Below are positions 1 through 6,026 of a stretch of 8,893 nt of DNA, piece after piece; within the stretch, counting starts at the first letter, position 1, and each line of letters opens with the position of its first letter. Origin of the DNA: Bacillota bacterium (GTDB lineage: Bacteria; Bacillota; Sulfobacillia; JABLXB01). Under the pieces are notes generated by a model. It saw only the letters and a list, made by a program, of their open reading frames with translations, searched no databases and was not told the DNA's origin. A program made the translations under genes and the position numbers. The stretch covers positions 264 to 9,156 of the forward strand of contig JANLGA010000037.1 of the NCBI GenBank assembly GCA_024653225.1, read 5' to 3'.

Positions 1-201
1 CCGCAGTTTTACTTTAGGACGACTGACGTGACTGGGGTAGTGAAGTTACCCGAGGGAGTGGAGATGGTGATGCCCGGGGACAACATCAAGATGGACATAG
101 AGTTGATATCGCCGATAGCGATGGAGGAGGGGTTGAGGTTCGCGATACGCGAGGGGGGTAGGACCGTAGGGGCCGGAGTCGTCACCAAGATCACCGAGTA
201 G
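1..201 (+). CDS. tuf: Elongation factor Tu, C-terminal fragment (5' end outside window)
   Basis: This is the last 66 codons of EF-Tu, the GTPase that delivers aminoacyl-tRNA to the ribosomal A site. Reading from base 1 gives PQFYFRTTDVTG, then LPEGVEMVMPGDN, and ends with GLRFAIREGGRTVGAGVV and a TAG stop. These are hallmark stretches of EF-Tu domain 3, the beta-barrel that contacts tRNA and EF-Ts. The GTPase domain and domain 2 lie upstream of the window. The gene ends only 24 bases before rpsJ, so tuf and the S10 genes are probably cotranscribed, as in many bacteria where the str and S10 clusters adjoin. Nothing looks broken; the truncation is caused by the window edge. Confidence 0.97.
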   Translation, partial: PQFYFRTTDVTGVVKLPEGVEMVMPGDNIKMDIELISPIAMEEGLRFAIREGGRTVGAGVVTKITE

Positions 202-225
202 AGGGATGTTCGAGGAGGGGACCTG

Positions 226-534
226 ATGCCTGCCCAAAAGATAAGGATCCGCCTGAGGGCGTTCGATCATAAGATCCTTGACCGTTCGGCGGAACGGATC
301 GTGGACACGGCGAGGCGGACCGGCGCGCTTGTTTCGGGGCCCGTGCCTCTTCCGACGGAGAAGAGCGTTTACACGATCCTGGTCGCCCCGAACGGCGAGA
401 AGGATATACGGGAGCAATTCGAGATGAGGGTCCACAAGAGGCTCATAGACATCGTGGACCCCACTTCGAAGACGGTGGATGCCCTCATGCGGTTGGATCT
501 GCCCGCGGGAGTCGACATAGAGATCAAGCTCTGA
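226..534 (+). CDS. rpsJ: 30S ribosomal protein S10 (NusE)
   Basis: S10 is a 30S head protein and, as NusE, a partner of NusB and NusG in antitermination. The 102-residue product matches the usual length (about 102-105). Recognisable segments are KIRIRLRAFDH near the start, RTGALVSGPVPLPTEK at about residues 31-46, and REQFEMRVHKRLIDI at about 62-76, followed by the typical DALMRLDLPAGVDIEIKL end. The protruding loop at about residues 45-58 contacts neighbouring S3 and S14. The ATG start has a strong SD, GAGGAGGGG at 212-220, five bases upstream. Five of 11 Arg codons are AGG and four of 10 Ile codons are ATA. Confidence 0.98.
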   Translation: MPAQKIRIRLRAFDHKILDRSAERIVDTARRTGALVSGPVPLPTEKSVYTILVAPNGEKDIREQFEMRVHKRLIDIVDPTSKTVDALMRLDLPAGVDIEIKL

Positions 535-556
535 TGTGGGGGATCCACGAGGCTGC

Positions 557-565
557 AGAGGGGGT
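557..565 (+). promoter_or_regulatory. Ribosome binding site that fixes the rplC start
   Basis: The purine run AGAGGGGGT sits eight bases before a TTG at 573. It supports initiation there rather than at the in-frame ATG at 534, which overlaps the rpsJ stop and has no good SD in front of it. The in-frame GTG at 564 lies inside this run, so the same SD cannot serve it. Confidence 0.65.
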
Positions 566-572
566 GAAGCTC

Positions 573-1202
573 TTGCGAAAGGGAATCATAGGTCGCAAGC
601 TCGGAATGACCCAGGTGTTCGACGAGCACGGAGTAGTCATACCGGTCACTGTCATCGAAGCAGGGCCGTGCGTCGTCATCCAAAAGAAAACGCCTGAGAC
701 CGACGGTTACGCCGCCATACAGGTGGGGTTTCAGCCGGTCGGGGAACGCGCGCTGAGTCGCCCCCTGAAAGGGCATTTTGCGGCCGCAAAGGTCACGCCC
801 ATGAGATTCTTGCGGGAGCTGCGGCTGGACAGCGTTGACGGGTTCGAGCCGGGACAAGAGATCAGGGCGGATGTATTTTCGGCCGGGGAGTATGTGGATG
901 TCACCGGCACGACGAAGGGGCACGGGTTTTCCGGAGGGGTCAAGAGATGGGGCTTCCACCGCGGCCCGATGGCACACGGCTCTAAGTATCACCGTGGCCC
1001 CGGTTCGCTCCAGTCGCGAAAGGCGGCGAGGGTTTTCAAGGGCAGGCTGATGCCCGGCCGATACGGTGGCGAGCGGGTGACCATCCAGAACCTGAAAGTG
1101 GTCCGCGTTGACGCGGAGCGGAACCTGATACTGATCCGGGGCGCGGTGCCCGGCGCCGACGGCTCCCTGGTCACGATCAAGGACGCCGTCAAGGCGAGGT
1201 AG
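573..1202 (+). CDS. rplC: 50S ribosomal protein L3 (TTG start)
   Basis: L3 is one of the earliest 50S assembly proteins. It binds 23S rRNA and sends an extension towards the peptidyl transferase centre. From the TTG at 573 the protein is 209 residues, the same length as E. coli L3, and begins MRKGIIGRKLGMTQVFDE, the standard L3 N-terminus. The conserved central extension runs from about residue 110 to 145 and contains VTGTTKGHGFSGGVKRWGF, then RGPMAHGSKYHRGPGS; ARVFKGRLMPGRYGGERVT follows at about 152-170. The open frame reaches up to an ATG at 534 that overlaps the rpsJ stop by one base, but this would add 13 residues (MWGIHEAAEGVKL) foreign to the family, so the TTG is preferred. Confidence 0.95.
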   Translation: MRKGIIGRKLGMTQVFDEHGVVIPVTVIEAGPCVVIQKKTPETDGYAAIQVGFQPVGERALSRPLKGHFAAAKVTPMRFLRELRLDSVDGFEPGQEIRADVFSAGEYVDVTGTTKGHGFSGGVKRWGFHRGPMAHGSKYHRGPGSLQSRKAARVFKGRLMPGRYGGERVTIQNLKVVRVDAERNLILIRGAVPGADGSLVTIKDAVKAR

Positions 1203-1218
1203 AGGGGAGGCGCCGGGA

Positions 1219-1845
1219 ATGCCCAGGGTGGACATGTTAGATGTATCCGGTTCGAAGGTGGGCGAGATCGATCTGAGCGACGCCGTTTTCGGCGTCGAAC
1301 CCAACGAACACCTGGTCCACACGGCGGTGAGGATGCACCTGGCCAACGCCAGGTCGGGCACGGCCGACACGAAGACGCGCTCGGAGGTGTCTGGGGGCGG
1401 GAAGAAACCCTGGAGGCAGAAGGGCACCGGCCGGGCTCGGCACGGCAGCATAAGGTCACCGCTCTGGAGGAAGGGCGGGATCGTTTTCGGGCCGCACCCG
1501 AGGGATTACGGTTTCGACATGCCGAAGAAGGCGAGACGGCTCGCGCTCAAGTCCGCGCTTTCGTCCAAGGTGAGTTCCGGTGAGATGGTCGTCCTGAACG
1601 AGCTCAACCTGGAGGCGCCGAAGACGAAAGAGATGGCCGCGATACTGTCCAACATAGGCGCTTCGCGGTCCGCACTCATAGTGACTGCGAATCGCGACGA
1701 GACCGTCACCAAGTCCACCCGTAACCTGGAGGGGATCGCCGTTTCGACGGCCCGTGAGATCAATGTGTACGACGTGGTGAGCCACGACAAGCTCGTCATG
1801 ACGAGGGAGGCCGTGAGCGAGGTCGAGGGGGTGCTCGGCAGGTGA
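1219..1845 (+). CDS. rplD: 50S ribosomal protein L4
   Basis: L4 binds 23S rRNA domain I, and its long loop lines the peptide exit tunnel next to L22. In E. coli it also represses the S10 operon. The protein has 208 residues, normal for the family. The tunnel extension is at about residues 55-92 and carries GGGKKPWRQKGTGRARHGS and then SPLWRKGGIVFGPHPRDY; changes here give macrolide resistance in other bacteria, and none is evident. The globular C-terminal part includes KKARRLALKSALSSK and ends VSEVEGVLGR. The ATG is preceded by GAGGGGAGG at 1202-1210. Its stop overlaps the rplW start by four bases. Whether L4 acts as a repressor here cannot be seen, since no leader lies between tuf and rpsJ. 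Confidence 0.97.
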   Translation: MPRVDMLDVSGSKVGEIDLSDAVFGVEPNEHLVHTAVRMHLANARSGTADTKTRSEVSGGGKKPWRQKGTGRARHGSIRSPLWRKGGIVFGPHPRDYGFDMPKKARRLALKSALSSKVSSGEMVVLNELNLEAPKTKEMAAILSNIGASRSALIVTANRDETVTKSTRNLEGIAVSTAREINVYDVVSHDKLVMTREAVSEVEGVLGR

Positions 1846-2129
1846 TTACCGCCAGGGACATCATTATCGAACCGATAGTGACCGAGAAGAGCAACGCCGC
1901 GATGGGCCGGTCCGCCTACACCTTCGTGGTCGCTAAGACGGCGAATAAAGCGCAGATAAAGAGCGCGGTCGAGGAGATATTCAAGGTCAAGGTCAAGGGC
2001 GTGAACACGATGAGAATGCTCGGGAAGGAAAGGCGGATGGGCAAGTTCGTCGGCCGCCGCCCGGACTGGAAGAAAGCGATTGTCACGCTGGAGGAAGGTC
2101 AGAAGATCCAGTTCTTCGAAGGGATGTAG
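1842..2129 (+). CDS. rplW: 50S ribosomal protein L23 (GTG start)
   Basis: L23 sits at the polypeptide exit and is the docking point for trigger factor and the signal recognition particle. The product is 95 residues with the family layout: DIIIEPIVTEKS at about 6-17, YTFVVAKTANKAQIKSAVEEIF at about 26-47, and a basic loop with RRMGKFVGRRPDWKKAIVTL at about 64-83. Initiation is at GTG 1842, which shares GTGA with the rplD stop. The SD GAGGGGG lies at 1825-1831 inside rplD, pointing to translational coupling of L4 and L23. Confidence 0.96.
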   Translation: MITARDIIIEPIVTEKSNAAMGRSAYTFVVAKTANKAQIKSAVEEIFKVKVKGVNTMRMLGKERRMGKFVGRRPDWKKAIVTLEEGQKIQFFEGM

Positions 2130-2156
2130 ACCCCGGCAGTCTGGAGGTGGCGGGCC

Positions 2157-2984
2157 ATGGGAGTGAAATCGTTCAAACCGACCTCGCCCGGAATCCGGGG
2201 GATGACGGTCAGCACTTTTGAGGAGATAACGAAAGACAGGCCGGAGCGGTCCCTCGTCAGGCCCCTCAAGAAGCGCGCGGGGAGAAACGCGCGCGGGGCG
2301 ATCACCGTCAGGCACCGGGGCGGAGGACATAAGAGGGCGTACAGGATCATTGATTTCCGTCGCGACAAAGACGGCATCCCCGCCAAAGTCGCCGCCATAG
2401 AATACGACCCGAACCGCTCGGCCCGCATAGCGCTGCTTCATTACGCGGACGGCGAGAAGCGGTATATCATCGCGCCGCTGGGCGTCTCCGTCGGAGATAC
2501 GCTCACATCGGGACCGGAGGCGGACATAAGGCCGGGGAATTGCCTGCCCTTGAGGAGCATCCCGACGGGCACCGTAGTCCACGCAGTGGAGTTGAAACCG
2601 GGCAAGGGGGCCCAGATGGTTCGGTCGGCCGGGTCGAGCGCGCAGGTGATGGCCAAGGAAGGGGCATACGCCCTGTTGAGGTTGCCTTCCGGCGAGCAGA
2701 GGCTGGTGAGCCTGGACTGCCGTGCGACTGTCGGACAGGTCGGAAATGTGGAGCACGAGAACATCTCGCTGGGCAAGGCGGGACGGAGCCGCTGGATGGG
2801 TGTGAGGCCGGCGGTGCGCGGTTCGGTGATGAACCCCGTGGACCACCCTCACGGGGGCGGCGAGGGGAAATCTCCCATAGGTCATCCGGGACCGCTGACA
2901 CCGTGGGGGAAGCCGGCCCTCGGGTACAAGACCAGGAAGAAGCGCAAGCCGTCCGACGTTTACATCGTGAAGAGGAGAAAGTAG
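2157..2984 (+). CDS. rplB: 50S ribosomal protein L2
   Basis: L2 is required for subunit association and for the peptidyl transferase core. The 275-residue protein matches family length. The N-terminal RNA-binding part has KSFKPTSPGIRG at about 4-15 and ITVRHRGGGHKRAYRIIDF at about 49-67. The OB-fold and SH3-like domains follow, and the C-terminal extension carries the signature MNPVDHPHGGGEGK at about 225-238; His230 corresponds to the functionally important histidine known as His229 in E. coli. The end is KTRKKRKPSDVYIVKRRK, a usual basic tail. The ATG is preceded by GGAGGTGG at 2143-2150, six bases away. The gene is intact. Confidence 0.98.
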   Translation: MGVKSFKPTSPGIRGMTVSTFEEITKDRPERSLVRPLKKRAGRNARGAITVRHRGGGHKRAYRIIDFRRDKDGIPAKVAAIEYDPNRSARIALLHYADGEKRYIIAPLGVSVGDTLTSGPEADIRPGNCLPLRSIPTGTVVHAVELKPGKGAQMVRSAGSSAQVMAKEGAYALLRLPSGEQRLVSLDCRATVGQVGNVEHENISLGKAGRSRWMGVRPAVRGSVMNPVDHPHGGGEGKSPIGHPGPLTPWGKPALGYKTRKKRKPSDVYIVKRRK

Positions 2985-3002
2985 CGGAAGGGAGGCCTGC
3001 GG

Positions 3003-3287
3003 ATGTCCAGGTCCGTCAAGAAGGGACCGTTCGTGGATGCGACGCTGATGGCGCGAATCAAGGCCATGAACCAGAAGGGCGAGAAAAAGGTCGTGCGAAC
3101 CTGGTCGAGGGATTCCACGATAGTTCCCGACATGGTCGGCCACACGATAGCGATTCATGACGGGCGCAAGCACGTGCCCGTATACATCACGGAGGACATG
3201 ATAGGGCACAAGCTGGGGGAATTCGCCCCGACTCGCACGTTCCGCGGTCACGGTGCGCACACCGAGCGCTCGACCGCCCTGAAGTGA
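3003..3287 (+). CDS. rpsS: 30S ribosomal protein S19
   Basis: S19 is a 30S head protein that forms a pair with S13 and contacts the A-site region and bridge B1a. The product has 94 residues, typical for the family. It begins MSRSVKKGPFVDATLM, continues with TWSRDSTIVPDMVGHTIAIHDG at about 33-54 and VPVYITEDMIGHKLGEFAPT at about 58-77, and ends TFRGHGAH plus a short tail. The ATG lies seven bases after GGAAGGGAGG at 2986-2995. It sits in the standard position between L2 and L22. Confidence 0.98.
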   Translation: MSRSVKKGPFVDATLMARIKAMNQKGEKKVVRTWSRDSTIVPDMVGHTIAIHDGRKHVPVYITEDMIGHKLGEFAPTRTFRGHGAHTERSTALK

Positions 3288-3306
3288 TCCCGGGGGAGGA
3301 ATTGCT

Positions 3307-3666
3307 TTGGACACGGATGCGGTGGGAGCCAGGGCCACGGTCAGACACGTCAGAATATCGCCGTCCAAGGTGAAGATCGTGATGAACCTGATCAGGGGTA
3401 AGCCCGTCAGCGAGGCATTCGCGATACTCAGGTTCGTGCCGAAGAGGGCGTCCGCGATAATCTATAAGGTGCTCAAGTCGGCGGTGGCCAATGCCGAGAA
3501 CAACTTCGACATGGACGGCGACAGGCTGTACGTGGCGCAGGCCGTAGTTGACCAGGGCTCCATATGGAAGCGATACCATCCGAGGCAGAGAGGACAGGCC
3601 TTTCCGATCCTTAAGCGAACCAGCCACATAACCGTGGTTGTGAAGGAGAGAAAGGAGGGAAAGTGA
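3307..3666 (+). CDS. rplV: 50S ribosomal protein L22 (TTG start)
   Basis: L22 contacts all 23S rRNA domains, and its beta-hairpin narrows the exit tunnel opposite L4. The product has 119 residues, within the family range. After a divergent start (MDTDAVGA) it shows ATVRHVRISPSKVKIVMNLIRG at about 10-31, ANAENNF at about 61-67, and the hairpin at about 84-104 with WKRYHPRQRGQAFPILKRTSH. The TTG at 3307 is six bases after GGGGGAGGA (3292-3300) and is the only start well placed for this SD. The hairpin has no obvious insertion or deletion. Its stop abuts the rpsC start directly. Confidence 0.96.
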   Translation: MDTDAVGARATVRHVRISPSKVKIVMNLIRGKPVSEAFAILRFVPKRASAIIYKVLKSAVANAENNFDMDGDRLYVAQAVVDQGSIWKRYHPRQRGQAFPILKRTSHITVVVKERKEGK

Positions 3667-4344
3667 TTGGGCCAAAAGGTCCACCCGAAAGGGCTGCGGA
3701 TAGGGATAATCAAGGACTGGGACGCCAAGTGGTTCGCGGACAAGAAGGAATTCCCCGATCTCCTGCTCGAGGACGTTAAGATCCGCGACTACCTCAAGAA
3801 GAAACTGTACGCCACCGGCATGTCCAGGGTGGAAATAGAACGGGCGGCGAACAGGTTGAAGGTCACGATCTACACCGCCAAGCCCGGCATGGTGATCGGA
3901 CGGGGCGGCGCGGGCGTCGAGGATCTGCGGAAACAGGTGGAGGCCCTGACCGGCAAGCAGGTTGCCCTCAACATCGTGGAGGTCAAGTCCACCGAGCTGG
4001 ACGCCCAGCTCGTGGCGGAGAACATAGCATCCCAGCTCGAGAAGAGGGTGTCGTTCAGGAGAGCAATGAAACAGGCGGTATCGCGGGCGATGCGGCTGGG
4101 AGCCAAGGGATGCAAAGTGAGGATATCGGGTCGGATCGGCGGGGCGGAGATGGCGCGCAGGGAGAAGGACGTGGAAGGGACGGTGCCGCTCCACACGTTG
4201 AGGGCCGACATTGACTACGGATTCGCCGAAGCCACGACGACTTATGGGAAGATCGGGATCAAGGTGTGGATATACAAGGGCCAGGTACTCCCGGAGAAGC
4301 AGGAAAAGGTGAAGGCTGCGGTTTCCGCTGAGGGAGGGGAGTAA
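3667..4344 (+). CDS. rpsC: 30S ribosomal protein S3 (TTG start)
   Basis: S3 lies at the mRNA entry channel of the 30S head. The 225-residue product starts MGQKVHPKGLRIGI, the canonical N-terminus, which fixes the TTG at 3667 as the start. A type II KH domain covers about residues 38-107, with the GxxG loop in GMVIGRGGAG at 74-83. The C-terminal domain carries KGCKVRISGRIGGAEMARRE at about 148-166, then DIDYGFAEATTTYGKIGIKVWIYKG. The SD AAAGGAGGGA at 3651-3660 lies inside the end of rplV. The rplV TGA (3664-3666) is followed at once by this TTG, so termination-reinitiation is likely. Confidence 0.97.
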   Translation: MGQKVHPKGLRIGIIKDWDAKWFADKKEFPDLLLEDVKIRDYLKKKLYATGMSRVEIERAANRLKVTIYTAKPGMVIGRGGAGVEDLRKQVEALTGKQVALNIVEVKSTELDAQLVAENIASQLEKRVSFRRAMKQAVSRAMRLGAKGCKVRISGRIGGAEMARREKDVEGTVPLHTLRADIDYGFAEATTTYGKIGIKVWIYKGQVLPEKQEKVKAAVSAEGGE

Positions 4345-4347
4345 CCC

Positions 4348-4782
4348 ATGTTGATGCCTAAAAGGGTGAAGCACCGGAAGCAGCACCGCGGCCGGATGAC
4401 GGGCAAGGCGTACAGGGGATCCGAGGTGTTTTACGGTGAGTACGGGCTGCAAGCCCTGGAACCCGCCTGGGTGACGGACAGGCAGATAGAGGCCGCGCGC
4501 GTCGCTCTGACCCGGTACATCAAGAGGGGCGGAAAGGTCTGGATAAAGATATTCCCGGACAAGCCCGTCACCCAGAAACCAGCGGAAACGCGAATGGGCT
4601 CCGGCAAGGGCAACCCCGAGTACTGGGTGGCGGTCGTGAAGCCGGGCAGGATCATGTTCGAGCTGGCCGGCGTCACGGAAGAAGTCGCCCGCGAGGCCAT
4701 GAGACTCGCCGCGTTCAAGCTGCCGTTGAAGACGCGCTTTGTGAAGCGCGAGGAAGTGGGCGGTGAGGCTGATGAAGGCTAG
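4348..4782 (+). CDS. rplP: 50S ribosomal protein L16
   Basis: L16 helps form the A-site tRNA pocket of the large subunit and is a late assembly protein. The product has 144 residues, equal to the Bacillus protein. It opens MLMPKRVKHRKQHRGRM, standard for the family; a second ATG three codons in would lose the conserved first residues. Later come RGGKVWIKIFPDKPVTQKPAE at about 60-80 and RMGSGKGNPEYWVAVVKPG at about 82-100, the L16 signature region. The SD GGGAGGGGAG lies at 4332-4341 in the rpsC 3' end, six bases ahead. The 3' end overlaps rpmC. Confidence 0.97.
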   Translation: MLMPKRVKHRKQHRGRMTGKAYRGSEVFYGEYGLQALEPAWVTDRQIEAARVALTRYIKRGGKVWIKIFPDKPVTQKPAETRMGSGKGNPEYWVAVVKPGRIMFELAGVTEEVAREAMRLAAFKLPLKTRFVKREEVGGEADEG

Positions 4783-4981
4783 GGAGATCCGCGAACTGGA
4801 GCAATCGGAACTGCTGAAGAAGCTGGAGGGACTCAAGGAGGAGCTGTTCAACCTTAGATTCCAGCTCGCCACGAATCAACTGGAGAACCCGATGAGGATC
4901 AGGGAGGTCCGAAGGGACATTGCGCGGATAAAGACCATCCTCAAGGAGAGGGAGCTCGGAGCCGGGCGGGCGAGAGCGTAG
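4772..4981 (+). CDS. rpmC: 50S ribosomal protein L29
   Basis: L29 is a small helical-hairpin protein beside L23 near the tunnel exit and contributes to trigger-factor docking. From the ATG at 4772 the product is 69 residues and starts MKAREIREL, the family's usual opening. It continues LKEELFNLRFQLATNQLENPMRIREVRRDIARIKTIL (seen in two parts, about 21-40 and 41-57), the two helices and their turn. GGCGGTGA at 4759-4766 can serve as SD. A GTG at 4763 is in frame and would add MRL; it has AGGAAG upstream and cannot be excluded. Either start overlaps rplP, by 11 or 20 bases, suggesting coupled translation. The alanine/arginine-rich last residues are not conserved. Confidence 0.93.
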   Translation: MKAREIRELEQSELLKKLEGLKEELFNLRFQLATNQLENPMRIREVRRDIARIKTILKERELGAGRARA

Positions 4982-4999
4982 AACAGGGGGACGCTTGTC

Positions 5000-5260
5000 A
5001 TGGAGAAAGCGCGGGGTGTGAGGAAGGTCAGGCTGGGCACGGTGGTCTCGGACAAGATGGATAAGACCGTCGTCGTGGCGATCGAGAGTTTCACGACGCA
5101 CCCGCTGTATGGTCGGCGCCTGAAGGTGACCAAGAAGCTCAAGGCACACGACGAGACCAACCAGTGCAAGGTCGGGGACCGCGTCAGGATAATGGAGACT
5201 CGCCCCCTGTCCAGGGAAAAAAGGTGGCGCGTGGTGGAAGTGGTCGAACGGGCCAAGTAG
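5000..5260 (+). CDS. rpsQ: 30S ribosomal protein S17
   Basis: S17 is a primary 16S rRNA-binding protein with an OB fold, needed early in 30S assembly. The product has 86 residues, typical length. It shows RLGTVVSDKMDKTVVVAIES at about 11-30, THPLYGRRLKVTKKLKAHDE at about 33-52, and the signature GDRVRIMETRPLSREKRW at about 59-76. The ATG follows CAGGGGG (4984-4990) by nine bases. The end is followed by a 31-base gap, one of the longer ones in the cluster, marking the conventional S10/spc border. Confidence 0.97.
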   Translation: MEKARGVRKVRLGTVVSDKMDKTVVVAIESFTTHPLYGRRLKVTKKLKAHDETNQCKVGDRVRIMETRPLSREKRWRVVEVVERAK

Positions 5261-5291
5261 CGCCGGAGGCCGGGTCGAGGGGGGTCTACGC

Positions 5292-5660
5292 TTGATACAG
5301 ACTTATACGAGGCTGGCGGTCGCCGACAATACGGGCGCCAGGAGCATCATGTGCATCAGGGTGCTCGGCGGGCATTACCGCCGGTACGCGAACATAGGTG
5401 ACGTGATAGTCGCCTCGGTGAAAGAGGCGGCGCCGGGTGGCGTCGTCAAGAAGGGCGACGTGGTCAAGGCGGTCATCGTGAGGTCGAAGAAGGGCCTGAG
5501 ACGCGAGGACGGCTCGTACATCAGGTTCGACGAGAACGCGGCCGTGGTGCTCAAGGACGACAAGGAGCCGCGCGGGACGCGGATTTTCGGACCCGTCGCG
5601 AGGGAGTTGCGGGAAAAGGAATTCATGAAGATAATTTCTCTTGCGCCCGAGGTGCTATGA
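5292..5660 (+). CDS. rplN: 50S ribosomal protein L14 (TTG start)
   Basis: L14 forms intersubunit bridges with 16S rRNA and is the contact site for the silencing factor RsfS. The product has 122 residues, exactly the usual bacterial length. It begins MIQTYTRLAVADNTGARSI, which requires the TTG at 5292 as initiator. The central part has GGVVKKGDVVKAVIVRSKKG at about 49-68 and RFDENAAVVL at about 78-87; GTRIFGPVARELRE at about 95-108 is the closing signature. The SD GAGGGGGG at 5277-5284 is seven bases away. It is the first gene of the spc part, with no promoter visible before it. Confidence 0.97.
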   Translation: MIQTYTRLAVADNTGARSIMCIRVLGGHYRRYANIGDVIVASVKEAAPGGVVKKGDVVKAVIVRSKKGLRREDGSYIRFDENAAVVLKDDKEPRGTRIFGPVARELREKEFMKIISLAPEVL

Positions 5661-5672
5661 GGGGGTGCCCGG

Positions 5673-5996
5673 ATGGAACGCAAGCGCATTCACGTCAAGA
5701 CGGGCGACACGGTGTACGTGCTGTCCGGCAAGAACAAGGGCAAGAGGGGCAAGGTCCTGAGGGTCATCCCGGACAAGGGGACCGTGATGGTCGAGGGCGT
5801 GAACATCGTCAAGAAGCACCAAAGGCCCACCCAGAAGGTGACGCAGGGCGGCATTATCGAGAAGGAGGCGCCGATCCCCAGTTCCAAGGTGATGCTCGTC
5901 TGCCCCAGGTGCAATCGTCCCGCTAGGACGGGCAAGAAGCTGCTCGAGAGCGGCAAGACTGCGCGGGTATGCAAGAAGTGCGGAGAGGTAATCTAG
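5673..5996 (+). CDS. rplX: 50S ribosomal protein L24, with C-terminal four-cysteine tail
   Basis: L24 is an assembly-initiator protein that binds 23S rRNA near the tunnel exit. The product has 107 residues. The KOW motif is at about residues 7-34 (HVKTGDTVYVLSGKNKGKRG onward), followed by VEGVNIVKKHQRPTQ at about 40-54 and GGIIEKEAPIPSSKVMLVCP at about 59-78. The C-terminal part has CPRC at 77-80 and CKKC at 100-103, a plausible zinc-ribbon pair. Four-cysteine tails occur in L24 of several bacterial groups, while E. coli L24 lacks the full set. The ATG is preceded by GAGGGGGTG at 5659-5667, starting in the rplN stop codon. Metal binding is inferred from spacing only. Confidence 0.97.
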   Translation: MERKRIHVKTGDTVYVLSGKNKGKRGKVLRVIPDKGTVMVEGVNIVKKHQRPTQKVTQGGIIEKEAPIPSSKVMLVCPRCNRPARTGKKLLESGKTARVCKKCGEVI

Positions 5997-6010
5997 CCGG
6001 AGCCGGGGAC

Positions 6011-6020
6011 GGAAGGAGGT
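6011..6020 (+). promoter_or_regulatory. Very strong ribosome binding site of rplE
   Basis: GGAAGGAGGT contains an eight-base perfect match (AAGGAGGT) to the 16S rRNA 3' end. It is the best SD I noticed in the window and lies six bases before a GTG start, probably offsetting the weaker initiator. Confidence 0.8.
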
Positions 6021-6026
6021 ACGGCG

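Noticed and set aside
369..1451. Minus-strand open frame of 360 codons over rpsJ, rplC and rplD
   Set aside because: It is a shadow of three conserved genes with no recognisable domain.
1980..1999. Short direct repeat of TCAAGG in rplW
   Set aside because: It encodes the ordinary Lys-Val-Lys-Val segment of L23 and has too few copies to be a meaningful repeat.
2540..3160. Plus-strand alternative-frame open reading frame of 206 codons
   Set aside because: It overlaps rplB and rpsS in another frame and is rich in Gly, Arg, Glu and Asp from frame-shifted reading of GC-rich codons. The genuine L2 and S19 frames explain the DNA.
1506..3368. Long open frame on the minus strand (620 codons)
   Set aside because: It lies antisense to rplD, rplW, rplB, rpsS and rplV. 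GC-rich codon use on the coding strand keeps opposite frames free of stops. The translation is low-complexity in Arg, Pro, His and Leu and resembles no family.
3547..3575. TTGACC followed 17 bases later by CGATAC inside rplV, considered as an internal promoter
   Set aside because: The downstream hexamer matches the -10 consensus at only one position, and it lies in a conserved coding region. Other TTGAC sites in the window also lack a -10 partner.
3187..4872. Second long minus-strand open frame (561 codons)
   Set aside because: It is antisense to five intact ribosomal genes and has the same composition bias, with no plausible start context or domain.
5263..5273. CCGG-AGG-CCGG inverted repeat between rpsQ and rplN, with a similar CCGG-AG-CCGG at 5997-6006 before rplE
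   Set aside because: The stems are only four bases with very small loops and no following T-run, so they are not terminators. Such palindromes are expected by chance in DNA this rich in C and G.
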